NCBI GenBank assembly: GCA_031761405.1
Contig: JASEVX010000003.1
Coordinates: forward strand, 112,275,205 to 112,339,204
Length of the DNA: 64,000 bases
Origin: Serripes groenlandicus
Lineage: Eukaryota; Mollusca; Bivalvia; Cardiida; Cardiidae
Direction of reading: 5' to 3'
Shown here: positions 42,276 through 53,948 of the stretch, piece after piece
Layout of the letters: every line of letters starts with the position of its first letter
Numbering within the stretch: the stretch's first letter is position 1
Made by a program: the position numbers and the translations under genes
The notes under the pieces: model-generated
What the model saw: the letters and a program-made list of their open reading frames with translations, nothing else
What the model was told of the DNA's origin: nothing
Databases searched by the model: none

Positions 42276-45200
42276 CCTCGGCATTTCAAACTATTACGCT
42301 GTCATAATGCACACGTCAAATATTAGTTTCAAAAACTTACTTCGACACTTTTTTTTTTATATAAAAGCATTGTCTGATAACTCCAATGGCTCCTCAATTA
42401 TAATGTGAAACAAGTGTATAATAAGATAAAAAGTGCGACAACAAGCCGCAGTTTGCACACTTCTTCTTTTCAAAGTAACGTCCCTTGCACGATTTGCACT
42501 TGTTCCACCTCTAAAAATCTGGCTCGAATTTTAGTAAACAGCCAACCACGATTCCTCTCTGACGCTGTAGTCTATTAATTGTTTTAGATTTTTAAAAATC
42601 GTAAATAGTTAAATTTGGACTTTAGTCATAAAAGGTGCTTGCAGTTTTATAAAAACCGGTGATAGTGACAGCATTTTCGATTTTGGGATTTTTACATGTT
42701 CATATAGTCCAACCTGTTTTGTTTGATATATATATATGTGGACTTCGTATGACGAATATTAACGCCGTAATGAACGTCAAAAATAGACGTGTGTTACTAA
42801 TTGCTGAAATGACGTCGACGTCATTTTCATGATTTATGTTCGACGCTCAAACAATTTAGTCATTTACAGCAAAGTTTTTCTTAATTTTATCAAAATGGTT
42901 TGAGTACATTTAAAGTCATTCAGCGTATAACTTCACCTGTAAAGCAGTACTACATCGAATGGTGGTGCAAAGCACGGTGTTTTGAACAAGATGGTAGGGT
43001 CGTGCTGAAATAGAAGTACATGTATGACATGGTGTTGGGGTCTTATTTCTTGTGCTACATCGAACAATAATTCTACGCATCCACATGATTATTTGAATGC
43101 CGCCGGGTGCATCGATTGCTTACAACCTTAGAAACAAATCTGGAAAATATATTCAATCTAGATCTACTATATTGAAGGAAATGAATTGCATGTATTTAGA
43201 TGCGGGTTTTCTTATAGTAATCGTTTAGCGAGGTCTTATTTCAAATTTATCCAATTTATCCAAACCTGTGTGATTTGTGATTATAGCGACCTCATAAAGA
43301 TCTGAGATCAGTCAGTGTCCGAGTTCCTGTCGATGCACTACCAGTTCTCAATTGACAATAGACAAACCCACTCTTTAGTACTCTTTGTTGTTTGGGTAGT
43401 AGTACGAAAGCTACGGTCTAACTGTGTTGTATAACTGAAGTGTTGAATGACTTTTAACAAACAACAGCTACAAGTTGCATCACAATCGAAGTATGCCTTG
43501 TTATATAAGTAAATTTAATTTAACAAATTATGATATTTTTGTTATCATTATCTCTTATTTATATTCAGATAAGCAACATTCTGCTTTAATTTGTTATAAC
43601 CAAACAACACTTGATTCATCAGTGAGGGAGGACATGACAGTTGGGATAAATAGATAACAACATGTTCAGGTGTGTTTTTGTCGAATAAAACATTCAGATC
43701 TGCATTATTCTGTATTCATGACAGCTGGGATAAATATATAACGATACAAGTCGATGTGTCATGCAATACCAAACCGACATACAGATGTTTTCAATCAATA
43801 CCGATTTCATTTATATTTCATACTTAAGTTGGCTTTTAACATTTCTTTCAAACTTACTCTCAGGAAGGATGTAAAACCGCATGGACGTGGGCGATTCTGA
43901 CCAGACTGAACAAATGCATAAGCTTATCAGGATTTCATTAGTCACAAATTCATGAAGATGATATTACCATTTATATATAATATAGCATAACTCTACATTA
44001 ATGTCCTATGCCATGTAGCATGTAACATCTTGATTTGGTTGCATAATAAATAACAACCACCAGGCAGATCTTTCATTATGTTGGCATGATGTAAATAGTG
44101 TACACCACCGCTGCATGGCGGCATGACATTGTAATGAAAAGATAAAAAATACCCTTTACATTTACAGACAGTCAGTTGCCTAGAATGAATAATGCGTTGA
44201 ATATTGCTAGAAAAAACTCATAGTAAAAACTACATGTTTCCAACGTATTAACAGAAGTATCGTTGAAAGTACAATTATCCAACATGAATCACAAGATATA
44301 GCATAAACCTAACAACTGGTCAAGATCCTTTCATCAAACTGCGTTTTCCCCATGGTTTAAAAAATATCTAGAATCATTGTTGCTTCAGGAGATCATTAGA
44401 TTACAACATAAACAATGATTCCAATATTCTTCTTGTCAGCTTATCCAAACCATTTTTATATAAGATCCATTTCCCCATGATCTCAATCCATGTCAAAATC
44501 TAGATAGCCACTGAATTAGCAGTATCACTGGTTGTACTATCACTTTATGGTTGTGCAACTGAGTGATGTATGTAAATCTCCTAGGTCAGCCTCCTGCAAG
44601 TGCAACACCCGTTGAGAAATTATTTCATCTTATAAATTACGTAAGCCATGACGCAATATAGTACTAACAGCACTGTTTAACTGGAGTCGGTATGTTGTGT
44701 ACATACTAGATTGAGCTGTTTTCTACTGTCTAGGGTGTTTTCGACAAGAGTAGATTAAGATCTACCCGCACATACATTACACATGAGCCAGGTGTATACT
44801 ATGTGTCCGAAGTATAACAAAGGGTTCTACCTATACTCCTAGATGCGGATTAAATTGTATGGATTTGCACGCTGATCTGTTTCTTTAACGCTCGCAAATG
44901 CATGAAAGTGTTTTTCGTTAAGCAACGCTCAGTTGTACATCTATTATTGAATAATATTGACACAAAGCAATATGTTTTGTATCAGCAATTTCAACCGATT
45001 CGCAATTTCAACCGATTCACACGGTTTTATTTCATAAACTTTTGTTTTTCTATGACTATAAAGTTATACCTTATTGAGGGCTATATATTATTCAATTTAC
45101 TTTTCGCAGATGCAAATAAACTGTGTTCATACAGTATTGTATAACATCATAGCAGCGTTAACATATATTGAGTATGTATTTAAATTGAAAGTTGATGGTA

Positions 45201-45284
45201 ATGAATAGGTATACACACACATTTCACATAATCAAAACCCCAAAAAAAGAAAGAACGAAAATGCGTATGTGTCAATGGTAAACC
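42276..45284. other. 3-kb intergenic stretch, no gene recognised
   Basis: AT-rich and apparently low in repeats compared with the rest of the window. Visible details are a perfect 20-bp palindrome at 42807-42826 and an 18-bp direct repeat (CGCAATTTCAACCGATTC) at about 44982-45018. Open frames here are short and resemble no family I know. Confidence 0.4.
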
Positions 45285-45520
45285 CAGCCTGTGACCCAGG
45301 CGTCATTCACATTTCACTCTCGGTTAATAAAAGAGTATCACCATTGTCTTTGTACAGTAAGATGTATTGGCATCTTGTAATCATCTCCCTCATTTGACCA
45401 GGCAGCATTCGTCATACTGGACCCAGCCTGTGACCCAGGCGTCATTCACATTTCACTCTCGGTTAATAAAACAGTATCACTATTGTCTTTGTACAGTAAG
45501 ATGTATTGTCATCTTGTATA
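45285..45520. repeat. ~100-bp direct repeat, two copies
   Basis: ACCCAGCCTGTGACCCAGGC...GTAAGATGTATTG occurs at 45284 and 45420, four differences or so, separated by 38 bp. CAGCCTGTGACCCAGGC itself is partly palindromic. Confidence 0.88.
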
Positions 45521-46034
45521 GCTATTTTGTGTTTTCGGTGTGACTAAAAAGACCATTTGAGTTCACCTTATGATTACCCTACGGGCTATGCCCAGACCCC
45601 CTACCTCACCTGTGTGTATACTCAATGTTCACCTAGTTACGACCCTGGTATCCATACTGTCCTTAAATCCCATAAATATACGTAAATTGTCACGAGTAAA
45701 TATTTCCAAGCTTTACGTAAACATTTCATTACATAAACGTTGCTCGTTTACATTGTTCTCAGGCACGTTTTGCAAATGCCCGTTATCCAAACTTCAATGA
45801 GGCAAAACTCGAGGTGAAAGTGTTATGAAATAATAAAAAGTGGTTGTTAAAAGGTATTTGATGAGCCCTCGTAGATTTGAGTCGTGCTCTAGGACGCTGA
45901 TTTATGACGAGGTTAGATACAGATCCGCCTACTCCTTATGGCACTCTTAGGTCAATGGTTGTTAGAATTTTCGAATGGCTGCTGAGGGTTGCGGGGTAAG
46001 CACTACGACTGTCTGACTGATGTCATTATAATTC

Positions 46035-46112
46035 TAGGGGATACCGTGATATAACATAACGATTGTCGAAACGGCGTAAAACACCAAACAATCAATCAAT
46101 CAATCAATCAGT
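46035..46112 (+). mobile_element. SINE tail on the plus strand
   Basis: GATACCGTGATATAACATAAC, GTCGAAACGGCGTAAAACACC and (CAAT)n form the 3' end of the SINE-1/2 body. The 5' part toward 45860 (ATGAGCCCTCGTAGATTTG) is too decayed to classify. Confidence 0.55.
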
Positions 46113-46538
46113 ATTGTAAATATATTCCAGAACAATAATATATCTATAGGTGCTACCTATTTACGAAAAAACGCAAGATAATTATAAACAAAAATTAAAG
46201 AGCATACTTTGGCCATAAAAAAGGATTTATAAGTAAATGACTAGACAATAATAATGTTAATGTCATGTTTTGTGCATTATCAAAAAATATTTGGAATTCG
46301 TATTGCTGTCGTCTATTATTACGAACAGAAAATAATAAAGTAAAGACTTTCAGAAAATCAAGGAATACATTTATAATGAACGAGGTTAAAACATGATGGC
46401 CAAGATGATCCTTAATAAATCACCTGCATTATGGTAAAGAAGCAAAAAGATCAGCTCTTTGCTGATGTCACCTGGCAACTGCCTTTTTCAACCAGTCAAT
46501 ATGACTGGAACAAATGATGTAAGGGGTCACATTTCTGC

Positions 46539-46662
46539 TAAACCCTTTCCCTATTAGAGACGGTTTCTGAGGCCTTTGCAACAGACGATTTAGGGAAAGA
46601 TTGTCGCTAAAAGAACAATGGCTCCTTATGAGAAAGTTATCCTTTTGCCACAATGTTTGATA
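46539..46662. mobile_element. Family P MITE, left part
   Basis: TAAACCCTTTCCCTATTAGAG to CCTTTTGCCACAATGTTTG; cut after the centre. Confidence 0.6.
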
Positions 46663-47690
46663 AATAGCTCATGTATAGGAATTTGGGGTATTTCATGTTG
46701 ATACCACTTTTTTGCGGGAAACGACGTCGCTCCATTGACGTTACGCCAATATGAAGTGTTACGGAAATGACGTCACGTCCTTCTTTGGATACGATACAGT
46801 CAACATTTAGGTTCAGGGGTAGAAGTCTAATGCTGTCGTTTTTTTGACGAACGGGAAAACATATTTCTTACAGAGTTCCATTTATTTTTAATGTTAATTC
46901 CCCCAAAACACAGCACTTTAATAAATATCGATTTAAAAAAAAAATATATTAAAAAGACGACAATAATTTAAAAAATCCGTGTTTTTCGTGTCATTTTATA
47001 CATACCCAAATTATCGATTTAAAAAAAAATATTAAAAAGACGACAATAAATTTTTTTCAATCCGTGTTTCTCGGCTCATTTTATACATACCCAAAATGGC
47101 GGCCCCCATGGATTTGGCCAGTTTCATTTCAGAAAGCTTCATGGGTTATTGAAAAAAAAAAAAAAAAAAAAAAAATCTCACACCTGTTAACTATAAGCGA
47201 AAAAACCCATTCATGGGGTTTTTTCGTATAAATTTGTATTTAGGTTTATATAGTATGATTTACGTTGAAGGTCCAAGGATGATTATCCTATTGGAACGTA
47301 ATTGCCATTAATTTAAAAATGTCCGAAAGTTGATTTCCTGTGGTCCTTTTGATGATCACACCGAGTCTTTTCGAACTGATTCACGAGCCCTTCTCTTAGA
47401 GTGACCCGTTTTATATAATGCTTCGATCGTACTTAACTGAACTTCTTGGAAAGCCATCTGTCAAACATTTGACAAACAACGCCTTTTCATATCACCATGA
47501 ACAGCTTGATCAGTATCGTTAATACCACATGGTCTTGCTCCTGTATCTTCACCTCTTATAATTAGGCTCAGCCTTTTTTTCTGGAGCGCCTTCTTTTGCC
47601 CTGGCAGGGTTTATTATATGTAACACAATTACGTCAATTTCCGGGTTATAACAGACACACGCCTACCGGAAACCACATGGCCGATCACAA
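46663..47690. other. Intergenic stretch with small symmetric features
   Basis: Contains a TGACGTCA (46768-46775), a ~88-bp direct repeat (TATCGATTTAAAAAAAAA...CATTTTATACATACCCAAA at about 46926 and 47014), an A24-25 run at 47152, and a hairpin at 47198-47226 (CGAAAAAACCC/GGGTTTTTTCG). No gene found. Confidence 0.45.
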
Positions 47691-47915
47691 TTAGGTAACG
47701 CTTTTCTCACTCGCAGACGCATTTGTAGCAGACGATCTTAAAAAAACATTGTGAAAAAAATGAGAAATTGCTCATAATGAGTTATTTCTACTTTCTCAAT
47801 TCATTTTGAACTCCATGCCGTAATTATACTTATACCCATAGAGAGTTATTGCATTTGTCTACATATGTATTCAAGGTCGTCTGCTGTAGACTTGTTGTAA
47901 GCGGAAAAGGTTTAA
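47691..47915. mobile_element. Family P MITE, diverged
   Basis: TTAGGTAACGCTTTTCTCAC on the left, GTCGTCTGCTGTAGACTTG and GCGGAAAAGGTTTAA on the right; centre GCTCATAATGAG. Confidence 0.7.
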
Positions 47916-48748
47916 CTCGTGATATATATTAAAGCAGACTAACAGATGGTCCAGTTGCCTTCAGACCAGACGATACTTATAATTTTGCCTTGATAGTAGG
48001 GGGCACGGCACTGGCGGTCTTTAGCTACATTGTATGCTACTCATTTATTTATTATTATCGAAAACTGTAAATTCGGCAAATACGGATAAGGATAAGGATT
48101 AAGGTGTGTTTCCATTTTATTTACTTTTTTATCAGAAAATAAGAAATTAAATCCATCCGTGAAATGACTTTTGACCTTTAATTTGGATCTTACGAAACGT
48201 GAAACGTAAATGATAACATTAACCTAACACCTGGCATGTTTTAGGATTGTCCCGCACCAACACACCGAGCAGTCGGGTGAATGAAGGCCGAATAAACCAA
48301 TCAAATTACAGCTTTTGACGAGCACTCACCGAGTACTCGGGGTGTATACATATTGCCGAAACAGTACCGAGCACTCAGACGAATGCTAGTCTCCACCAAT
48401 CAAATAACAGCTTTTACCTAGGACACGTCCGAATGCTCGATAGGTTTGGATAATCTGAATACATCCATGTTTGTTTGATTCTTCCTACTCTTACGTAGAC
48501 ATAAATTGCTACAATTAACAGACATATACATTTCGCCAAGTGTATTGGGATCGAAGTTCTACGTTTTGACCCCGCTTTCACGGAAAAGCGTTCATGACCT
48601 TTGGACCAGTCACTAAGTCACTGAGTCACAGTCTCTAACGAAAACGACTTTGGAGACCACAGCATCATGTATAAGTAAAGATAATCATATGTCCCTTTAC
48701 GCTTCTATCGCAGACGTTAAGTAGGGTTAAGCATATGAATAAAGAACC
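47916..48748. other. Intergenic stretch, degenerate repeats only
   Basis: Two related segments near 48255-48320 and 48335-48410 (CACCGAGCAGTCGGGTGAATG / ACCGAGCACTCAGACGAATGC) share the phrase CAATCAAATTACAGCTTTT, also seen at 59470. This is probably an unnamed low-copy repeat. No gene found. Confidence 0.35.
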
Positions 48749-48922
48749 AGACGTCTTAAGTAATGCATATGGAGAAACAAGCAGACGTCTTAAGTAATGC
48801 ATATGGAGAAACAAGCAGACGTCTTAAGTAATGCATATGGAGAAACAAGCAGACGTCTTAAGTAATGCATATGGAGAAACAAGCAGACGTCTTAAGTAAT
48901 GCATATGGAGAAACAAGCAGAC
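48749..48922. repeat. 34-bp tandem repeat, five copies
   Basis: AGACGTCTTAAGTAATGCAT then ATGGAGAAACAAGC repeated five times with no visible difference except the last, where GACGTCTTAAG becomes GACGACTG. Confidence 0.95.
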
Positions 48923-49454
48923 GACTGTTTAACATTCAGGAAAGGGTCGGCAAGGTGAAAGAACAGATGATTTTCGAGCCGCTGACCGTCTCTTTCCAAC
49001 AATGTTTAATACGCAAGGACACCTCCTCCGATCGGACAACATCAGCACAAACACAACAACACGCTATCAGCAACACAGGGCTCTATTTATTTTATTACGT
49101 ATCACACGTTCTGTTTTCACCATTCACCCCCGCATAAGTACTATTTAATTTTAACCAATTCCCCTCATTTGGATGGAGTATCATGGCTTTGAAGCAAAAC
49201 ACTATAGAAAACGCGTATTCTTATTGTTGGTAGACAGGGATGTATAAGATAAAAAAAAAACACATGCCGATCGACAAACTCACCGAGATACACGAACACC
49301 CCATCTCACATTTGCAGAACGTTCTCAAACGTCCATGAACTCATCTAAATCATGTATTTTATCCCTGTTTTGTGTGTGTGTTTTTTTAGAACGGGGCGTA
49401 AATTCTAAGATACGCTCCCGATGTAAGCCCACAGCCCCACCCCTCGAAAGTCAG

Positions 49455-49740
49455 ATCCATAAAAAAACGTCTGGCGAAAAAAAACCTGCTGAAGTGGAAG
49501 AGCATTTATAATGTAGTGTGAAAACGTAATGGGAAAAGAAGAATTTTCCTCGTATTGAGCAAATTCTCCTTTTCCAACAATGTTTTCAAAATTCGTCCGA
49601 TATTTGCTTTGATTGTATATAAATATATTTAAATGAAAAAATATTATTTTTAGCAATTTCTCCTATTGCCACGCTGTTTTGAAAACATATATTCTCTATA
49701 ATCTCCTGCAGATACGCGTCTGTATGTGGGTAAGGGTTTT
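49455..49740. mobile_element. Family P MITE, decayed
   Basis: AACGTCTGGCG, AACCTGCTGAAGTGG, TCGTATTGAGCAAATTCTCC and, at the right, CGCGTCTGTATGTGGGTAAGGG. Possibly two overlapping decayed copies. Confidence 0.45.
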
Positions 49741-49871
49741 AAACGAAGTTTTAGTAAGACCCGACATGTGACTAGTCTGTGATATAAAGCAGAATCCGAT
49801 AAGCATTTCGGAAGAACACGATTACTTCACAAAAGAAAATGAGCCGTGTCTAGCGAGGAGGGGTCTGAATG

Positions 49872-50370
49872 CATTGATTGATTGGGGTTTAACGCCGTTT
49901 TCAACATCTTTTCAGTCATATCAGGGCGGACAGTTCACCTACTCATATTATGTCTCCTGTTTTTCTCACACCTGGACTACACACCAGGGGCGTAGCTCCC
50001 TTTAGGCACTATACACATATTTTTCACAAAAGGCCCCAAAATGCAGCTGCGGCGATATACATCTGCGTAATGTATCGACCAGATCAGCCTGCGCTGTCCG
50101 CGCAGACTGAACCGGCCGACACATTCCGTCTTAGGGGGAAAGGTGTATAGAGTAGTGATTCCTGAAACAGAAAATCCACAGAAGGCGAAAAGTGTATATC
50201 CGGGTACGCCTGTGTGGCATGCTTAGGCTGATCCGGGTCGATACTTTACGCAGAGTCCACAACGTTGACTTTCTCACGAGACGGCCTACACATTGATTAT
50301 TGCAAAGCTACGCCCCTGCACACAACATACTTTCCAAACAACTAGCCCATTGGTGAAAGACGAATGACGT
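49872..50370 (-). mobile_element. SINE-1 interrupted by a hAT-like element
   Basis: (ATTG)n then GGGGTTTAACGCCG and the CAGTTCACCTACTC block at 49875-49980; the SINE resumes after 50323 with ACATACTTTCCAAACAACTAG and GAAAGACGAATGACG. The tRNA head is absent. Confidence 0.65.
49985..50318. mobile_element. CAGGGGCGTAGCT element, first copy (hAT-like ends)
   Basis: CAGGGGCGTAGCT at the left and AGCTACGCCCCTG at the right are exact 13-bp inverted repeats. The interior contains a family S core (AATGTATCGACCAGATCAGC to ACGCAGAGTCCACAACG). It sits inside SINE-1; the flanks share about CACAC, so the target duplication is short or mutated. Confidence 0.75.
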
Positions 50371-50708
50371 ACAGTAAAGACTCACACTAGACTGTGTATC
50401 CGCACACTCTCATCCGAGTAGTCACCGTCCGCATATGTGATACAAATTCCAAAAAGCCCCTTCTCACACAAAAAAAACCTGGAATTGTTTTCCCGCTTTT
50501 TATTGCTGATATGTCTTCAATACTGTCTAAACTGAGCGTCAAGTTACGCCAGAATCGTAATTGTATACACATGTATGTTATTTATAGTCTATACCGTTTT
50601 AGAAATCTTACCAAATGGAATTATAGTTTTTATATGCCAAAATGTCTCGAATTTGCCTATTAGACTTCATGCTACTTATTCACAGTGTTAGACATTACGT
50701 ACGGTGGA

Positions 50709-51055
50709 CAGGGGCGTAGCTTTGCAAAAATCACTGTGTAGGCCGTCTCGTGAGAAAATCAAAATTATGGACTCTTCGTCAAGTATCGACCCGGATCAGC
50801 CTATGCAAGCCACACAAGCCTAGCCGGATAGACACTTTTCGCCTCCTGTGGATTTTCTGTTTCAGGAATAACTACTCTATACATCTATCTCCCTAAGATG
50901 GAATGTGTCGGCCGGATCAGTCTGCGCGGACAGCGCAGGCTGATTTTGTCGATACATTACGCAGATGTCTATCGCCGCAGCTGCATTTTGGGGCATTTTG
51001 AGAAAAAAATGTGTAGGCACATGCCTACAGTGCCTAAAGGGAGCTACGCACCCTG
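50709..51055. mobile_element. CAGGGGCGTAGCT element, second copy, opposite orientation
   Basis: CAGGGGCGTAGCT left, AGCTACGCACCCTG right (one extra base). Its GCATTTTGGGGC and GTGCCTAAAGGGAGCTACGC blocks are the reverse complement of the left part of the first copy, and it carries the same family S core, so the composite moved as one unit. Confidence 0.75.
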
Positions 51056-51505
51056 GTAGAGTAACCCAGAGGTATACAAGGGCAAATAAGGTAATCAAAT
51101 AGTACTAAACACATGATTCGATAACATACCTAGATACACTTTGAAAACATCATGTTTCCAGTGATATTAGTAAAATAATAAGATATAGGGTTTTTAAATA
51201 AATAATAATAAAAGAAAAAAGAATGTTATTGAACAAATCGTTAGTTTTATAGATGTAAAATGCGCTATTCAAAGAATATACCATTTTTGAAATCATACCA
51301 AGAGTTGTGTTAAAATAACTTAATAATTTCCCAGTTAAATCATAACATCAAAGATGTCTTTAGTTGATAAAGTATGTTTCATTGTGATTTTACGCCGTTT
51401 ACAATGGGTTTTCAGTCATTTCATACACATATCGACAAACCAGACGATACGGATACAATGTGAGACACATACTGGGTCTTGAGTCAGCATCCTGGTGAAT
51501 AAATA

Positions 51506-51506
<1 letters not shown>
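51056..51506. other. Stretch without gene; SINE fragment
   Basis: AT-rich. TTTTACGCCGTTTACAATGG at about 51390 is a SINE-1/2 body fragment. Nothing else recognised. Confidence 0.4.
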
Positions 51507-51544
<38 letters not shown>

Positions 51545-51785
51545 GGTGTTTTAACGCCTCATCCAAAATGTGTTCAGTCATATCACGGCGTTTCCTTGGT
51601 AAGTTACCAATACTACTGTTCCATTTACCCTGACACCAGCCAGTCAGTCGTTTTACTAACCCCATAGCCTTGAGCGCCTAGGAGAGGCAGCCACTATAAG
51701 CTTTTTTAAAGTCTTTGGTATGATCCGGTCGGTGATCAAACCCGCAAGGTAGACGCTCTACCACTACACCATCGAGGCGGTAGGT
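51507..51785 (-). mobile_element. tRNA-derived SINE-2, full length
   Basis: (ATTG)8 tail at 51507-51541, then AATGGTGTTTTAACGCCTC, CACGGCGTTTCCTTGG, CACCAGCCAGTCAGTCG and a tRNA-like head whose minus strand reads GGTGTAGTGGTAGAGCGTC (A box) and CGGGTTTGATCACC (B box). SINE-2 shares its tail with SINE-1 but has a different head. Confidence 0.78.
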
Positions 51786-51949
51786 GAATAAATAAAGTAA
51801 AATGGGCGAATTCTATTTGTTTGTGCCATCATTTTTAAATTGAAAGATGAACCGCGTCTGGAGATTAGGGATCTTCTTGTTGAATATCACATGAGTCGTC
51901 ACTGTTTGAGGTACGATCCCAAATCGCTAGATGGGCTAGAATGTATATG

Positions 51950-52128
51950 ACCACATTATGGACTCAGCGTAATGTATCGATCCAGATCAGCCTGCGCAAT
52001 CCGCGCCTAATCCGGGCTGACACATTCCGTCTAAAGGGGATATGGGTATAGAGAAAATACATAAGAGGCGAACAGTGTATGTCCGAGTTAGCCTGCGCGG
52101 CATGCTTAGGCTGATCCGGGTCTTCTAT
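51950..52128. mobile_element. Family S MITE, ends lost
   Basis: CATTATGGACTCAGCGTAATG, GATCAGCCTGCGC, CATGCTTAGGCTGATCCGGG. Terminal GAGCCGTTCC repeats are missing. Part of the segmental duplication shared with 53462. Confidence 0.65.
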
Positions 52129-52144
52129 TTACGCCAAAGTTATC

Positions 52145-52905
52145 TTGGACTGCAGCTAAATTTAAACTGGCATCTCAAGCAAGAAAAACTTTAAATAGCA
52201 TCAAACGATACCTTTTGGTAAATTCTCGCGTGAAGACTTGTTCAAAGTATTCAACTCGATGGTTATCCCTATTCTCACATACGACGCGGAGATATGGGGA
52301 CACACTTATTACTCAGATATTGAAAAAGTTCAAATTTAATTATGTTGATAATATCTCGGTGTACATTCGTCTGTATGTTAACAAGTGTGTGGTATTGTGA
52401 GAATGTGGGAGTCTCCATCACATCTAATATACTTTACAAAGTGCATTAGGTACTGGTGTAAATTATTGCAAAGCTATAAAATGTCACATGACAATATTGG
52501 TCGAACAAACTGGGTCACAAATATCAAAGAGTTATTGTATAGATACGGTTATGGGTACGTTTGGGTAAACCAAGATGTTGGTGACTTGAAAATGTTTATT
52601 TTTTTCATTTAAACAGCGTCTTACTGTTTTCATGACTCAAAACTTTTACTTTAGGAAATCTTTTGCGCGTTTTCGATGCTCTAGCCACAAACTAAATATT
52701 GAACTTGGAAGACATTATGGAATAGAAAGAGCATGAACTTTGTGTTTTCTTTAATGTATTGTTTGTTTTGCGTTAAAGTATATTTATACTTAACATACTG
52801 CAATTGACATAACCTTTTTTTCATATGATGTATTATTACTTGTAACATTTGATTATGTATTTTGGGCCGGTGGCCTTTGATTACGTAAATAAATAAATTG
52901 AGATA
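52145..52905 (+). pseudogene. 5'-truncated non-LTR retrotransposon (LINE) remnant
   Basis: Fragments of the C-terminal part of a LINE ORF2 are legible in different frames: AAKFKLASQARKTL, then (after a frameshift near 52240) LFNSMVIPILTYDAEIWG, a stop, later DNIGRTNWVTNIKELLYRYG and KQRLTVFMTQN, with SSHKLNIELGRHYGI-like text near 52690. The pattern of F/L-x-S-x-V-x-P-(I/V)-L-x-Y-x-x-E-(I/V)-WG and RxHYGI is typical of molluscan LINEs past the reverse transcriptase. Multiple stops and frameshifts; the 3' end has GGGCCGGTGGCCTTTGATTA and (AAAT)n. Not functional. Confidence 0.72.
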
Positions 52906-52909
52906 AAAA

Positions 52910-53005
52910 AATGAAAATATCTCATTTTGGGAAAAGAAGCAATTGCTTAAAACGAGAAATTTCTCCTATTGCAACAATATTTTCAACTATATTCAATACA
53001 TATTC
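52910..53005. mobile_element. Family P MITE, central fragment
   Basis: GAAAAGAAGCAATTGCTTAA...CTCCTATTGCAACAATATTTTC: the hairpin and its right shoulder only. Confidence 0.5.
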
Positions 53006-53029
53006 TTCAGAATCCTGGTGAATAAAAAA

Positions 53030-53292
53030 TAGATTGAATGGTGTTTACGCCGCTTTCAACAATTGTTCAGCTATATAACGGCGTTTTCTTGGTAAGTTGC
53101 CAGTACTACTGGTCCATTTACACTGACACCAGCCAGTCAGTCGTAATACAAATCCCACAACGCTGAGCGCTTAGGAGGGGCAGCCACTACCACCATTTTT
53201 GAAGTCTTTGGTATGACTTGGCCGGGAATCGAACCCGTGACCTACTGCTCCCGAGGCGGACGCTCTACCACTACACCACCGTCTAGGCGGTT
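53030..53292 (-). mobile_element. SINE-2, second copy
   Basis: AATGGTGTTTACGCCGCTTTC, CACCAGCCAGTCAGTCG and the best-preserved head: minus strand GTGGTGTAGTGGTAGAGCGT and CACGGGTTCGATTCCCGGCC. Tail motif degraded to GAATAAAAAATAGATTG. Confidence 0.78.
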
Positions 53293-53461
53293 GGTGATCA
53301 AGTTACATAAAGTAAATGGGGTGAATTCCATTGGTTCATGGCTTAATTTATAAATGAAAGATGAACTGCGTCTGGAGATTTGGAATCTACTTGTTGAATA
53401 TCACATGAGTCTTCAAGTATGCAGATGCAATACGAGCTCAAATCGCTGGAAGGGCTCAAAT

Positions 53462-53713
53462 ATATATGACCAACATTATGGACTATGCAAAATGTATCGG
53501 CCCAGATTAGCCTACGGTTTGTGCATATTGATCCGGGCCGACACATTCCATCTCAGGGGGATATAGGCATAGAGTAATGTTTCCTGAAACAGAAAAATCC
53601 ACAGGAGGCGAAAAGAGTCTGTCCGGGTAAGCCTGTGCGGCATGCTTAGGCTGATCCGGGTCGATATATTACGCAGAGTCCACGATGTTGGTTTTCTCGC
53701 GGAACGGCTCATA
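53462..53713. mobile_element. Family S MITE, right end intact
   Basis: ATGACCAACATTATGGAC (left end mutated) to TTCTCGCGGAACGGCTCATA. Contains CCTGAAACAGAAAAATCCAC and AGGCGAAAAGAGTCTG. Confidence 0.8.
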
Positions 53714-53948
53714 TCAATATATCTGCGTAATGTATCGACCAGATCAGCCTGCGCTGTCCGCGCAGACTGATCCGGCCGACACATTCCGTCTAAGGGGGGA
53801 TAGATAGAGTAATGTTTCCTGAAACAGAAAAATCCACAGGAGGCGAAAAGAGTCTGTCCGGGTTAGCCTGCGCGGCATGCTTAGGCTGATCCGGGTCGAT
53901 ACTTTACGCAGAGTCCACAATGTTGGTTTTCTCGTGGAACGGCTCATA
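53714..53948. mobile_element. Family S MITE, tandem copy
   Basis: Directly follows the previous copy; its left terminus is missing (starts ATATCTGCGTAATGTATC) and it ends TTCTCGTGGAACGGCTCATA. Confidence 0.8.
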
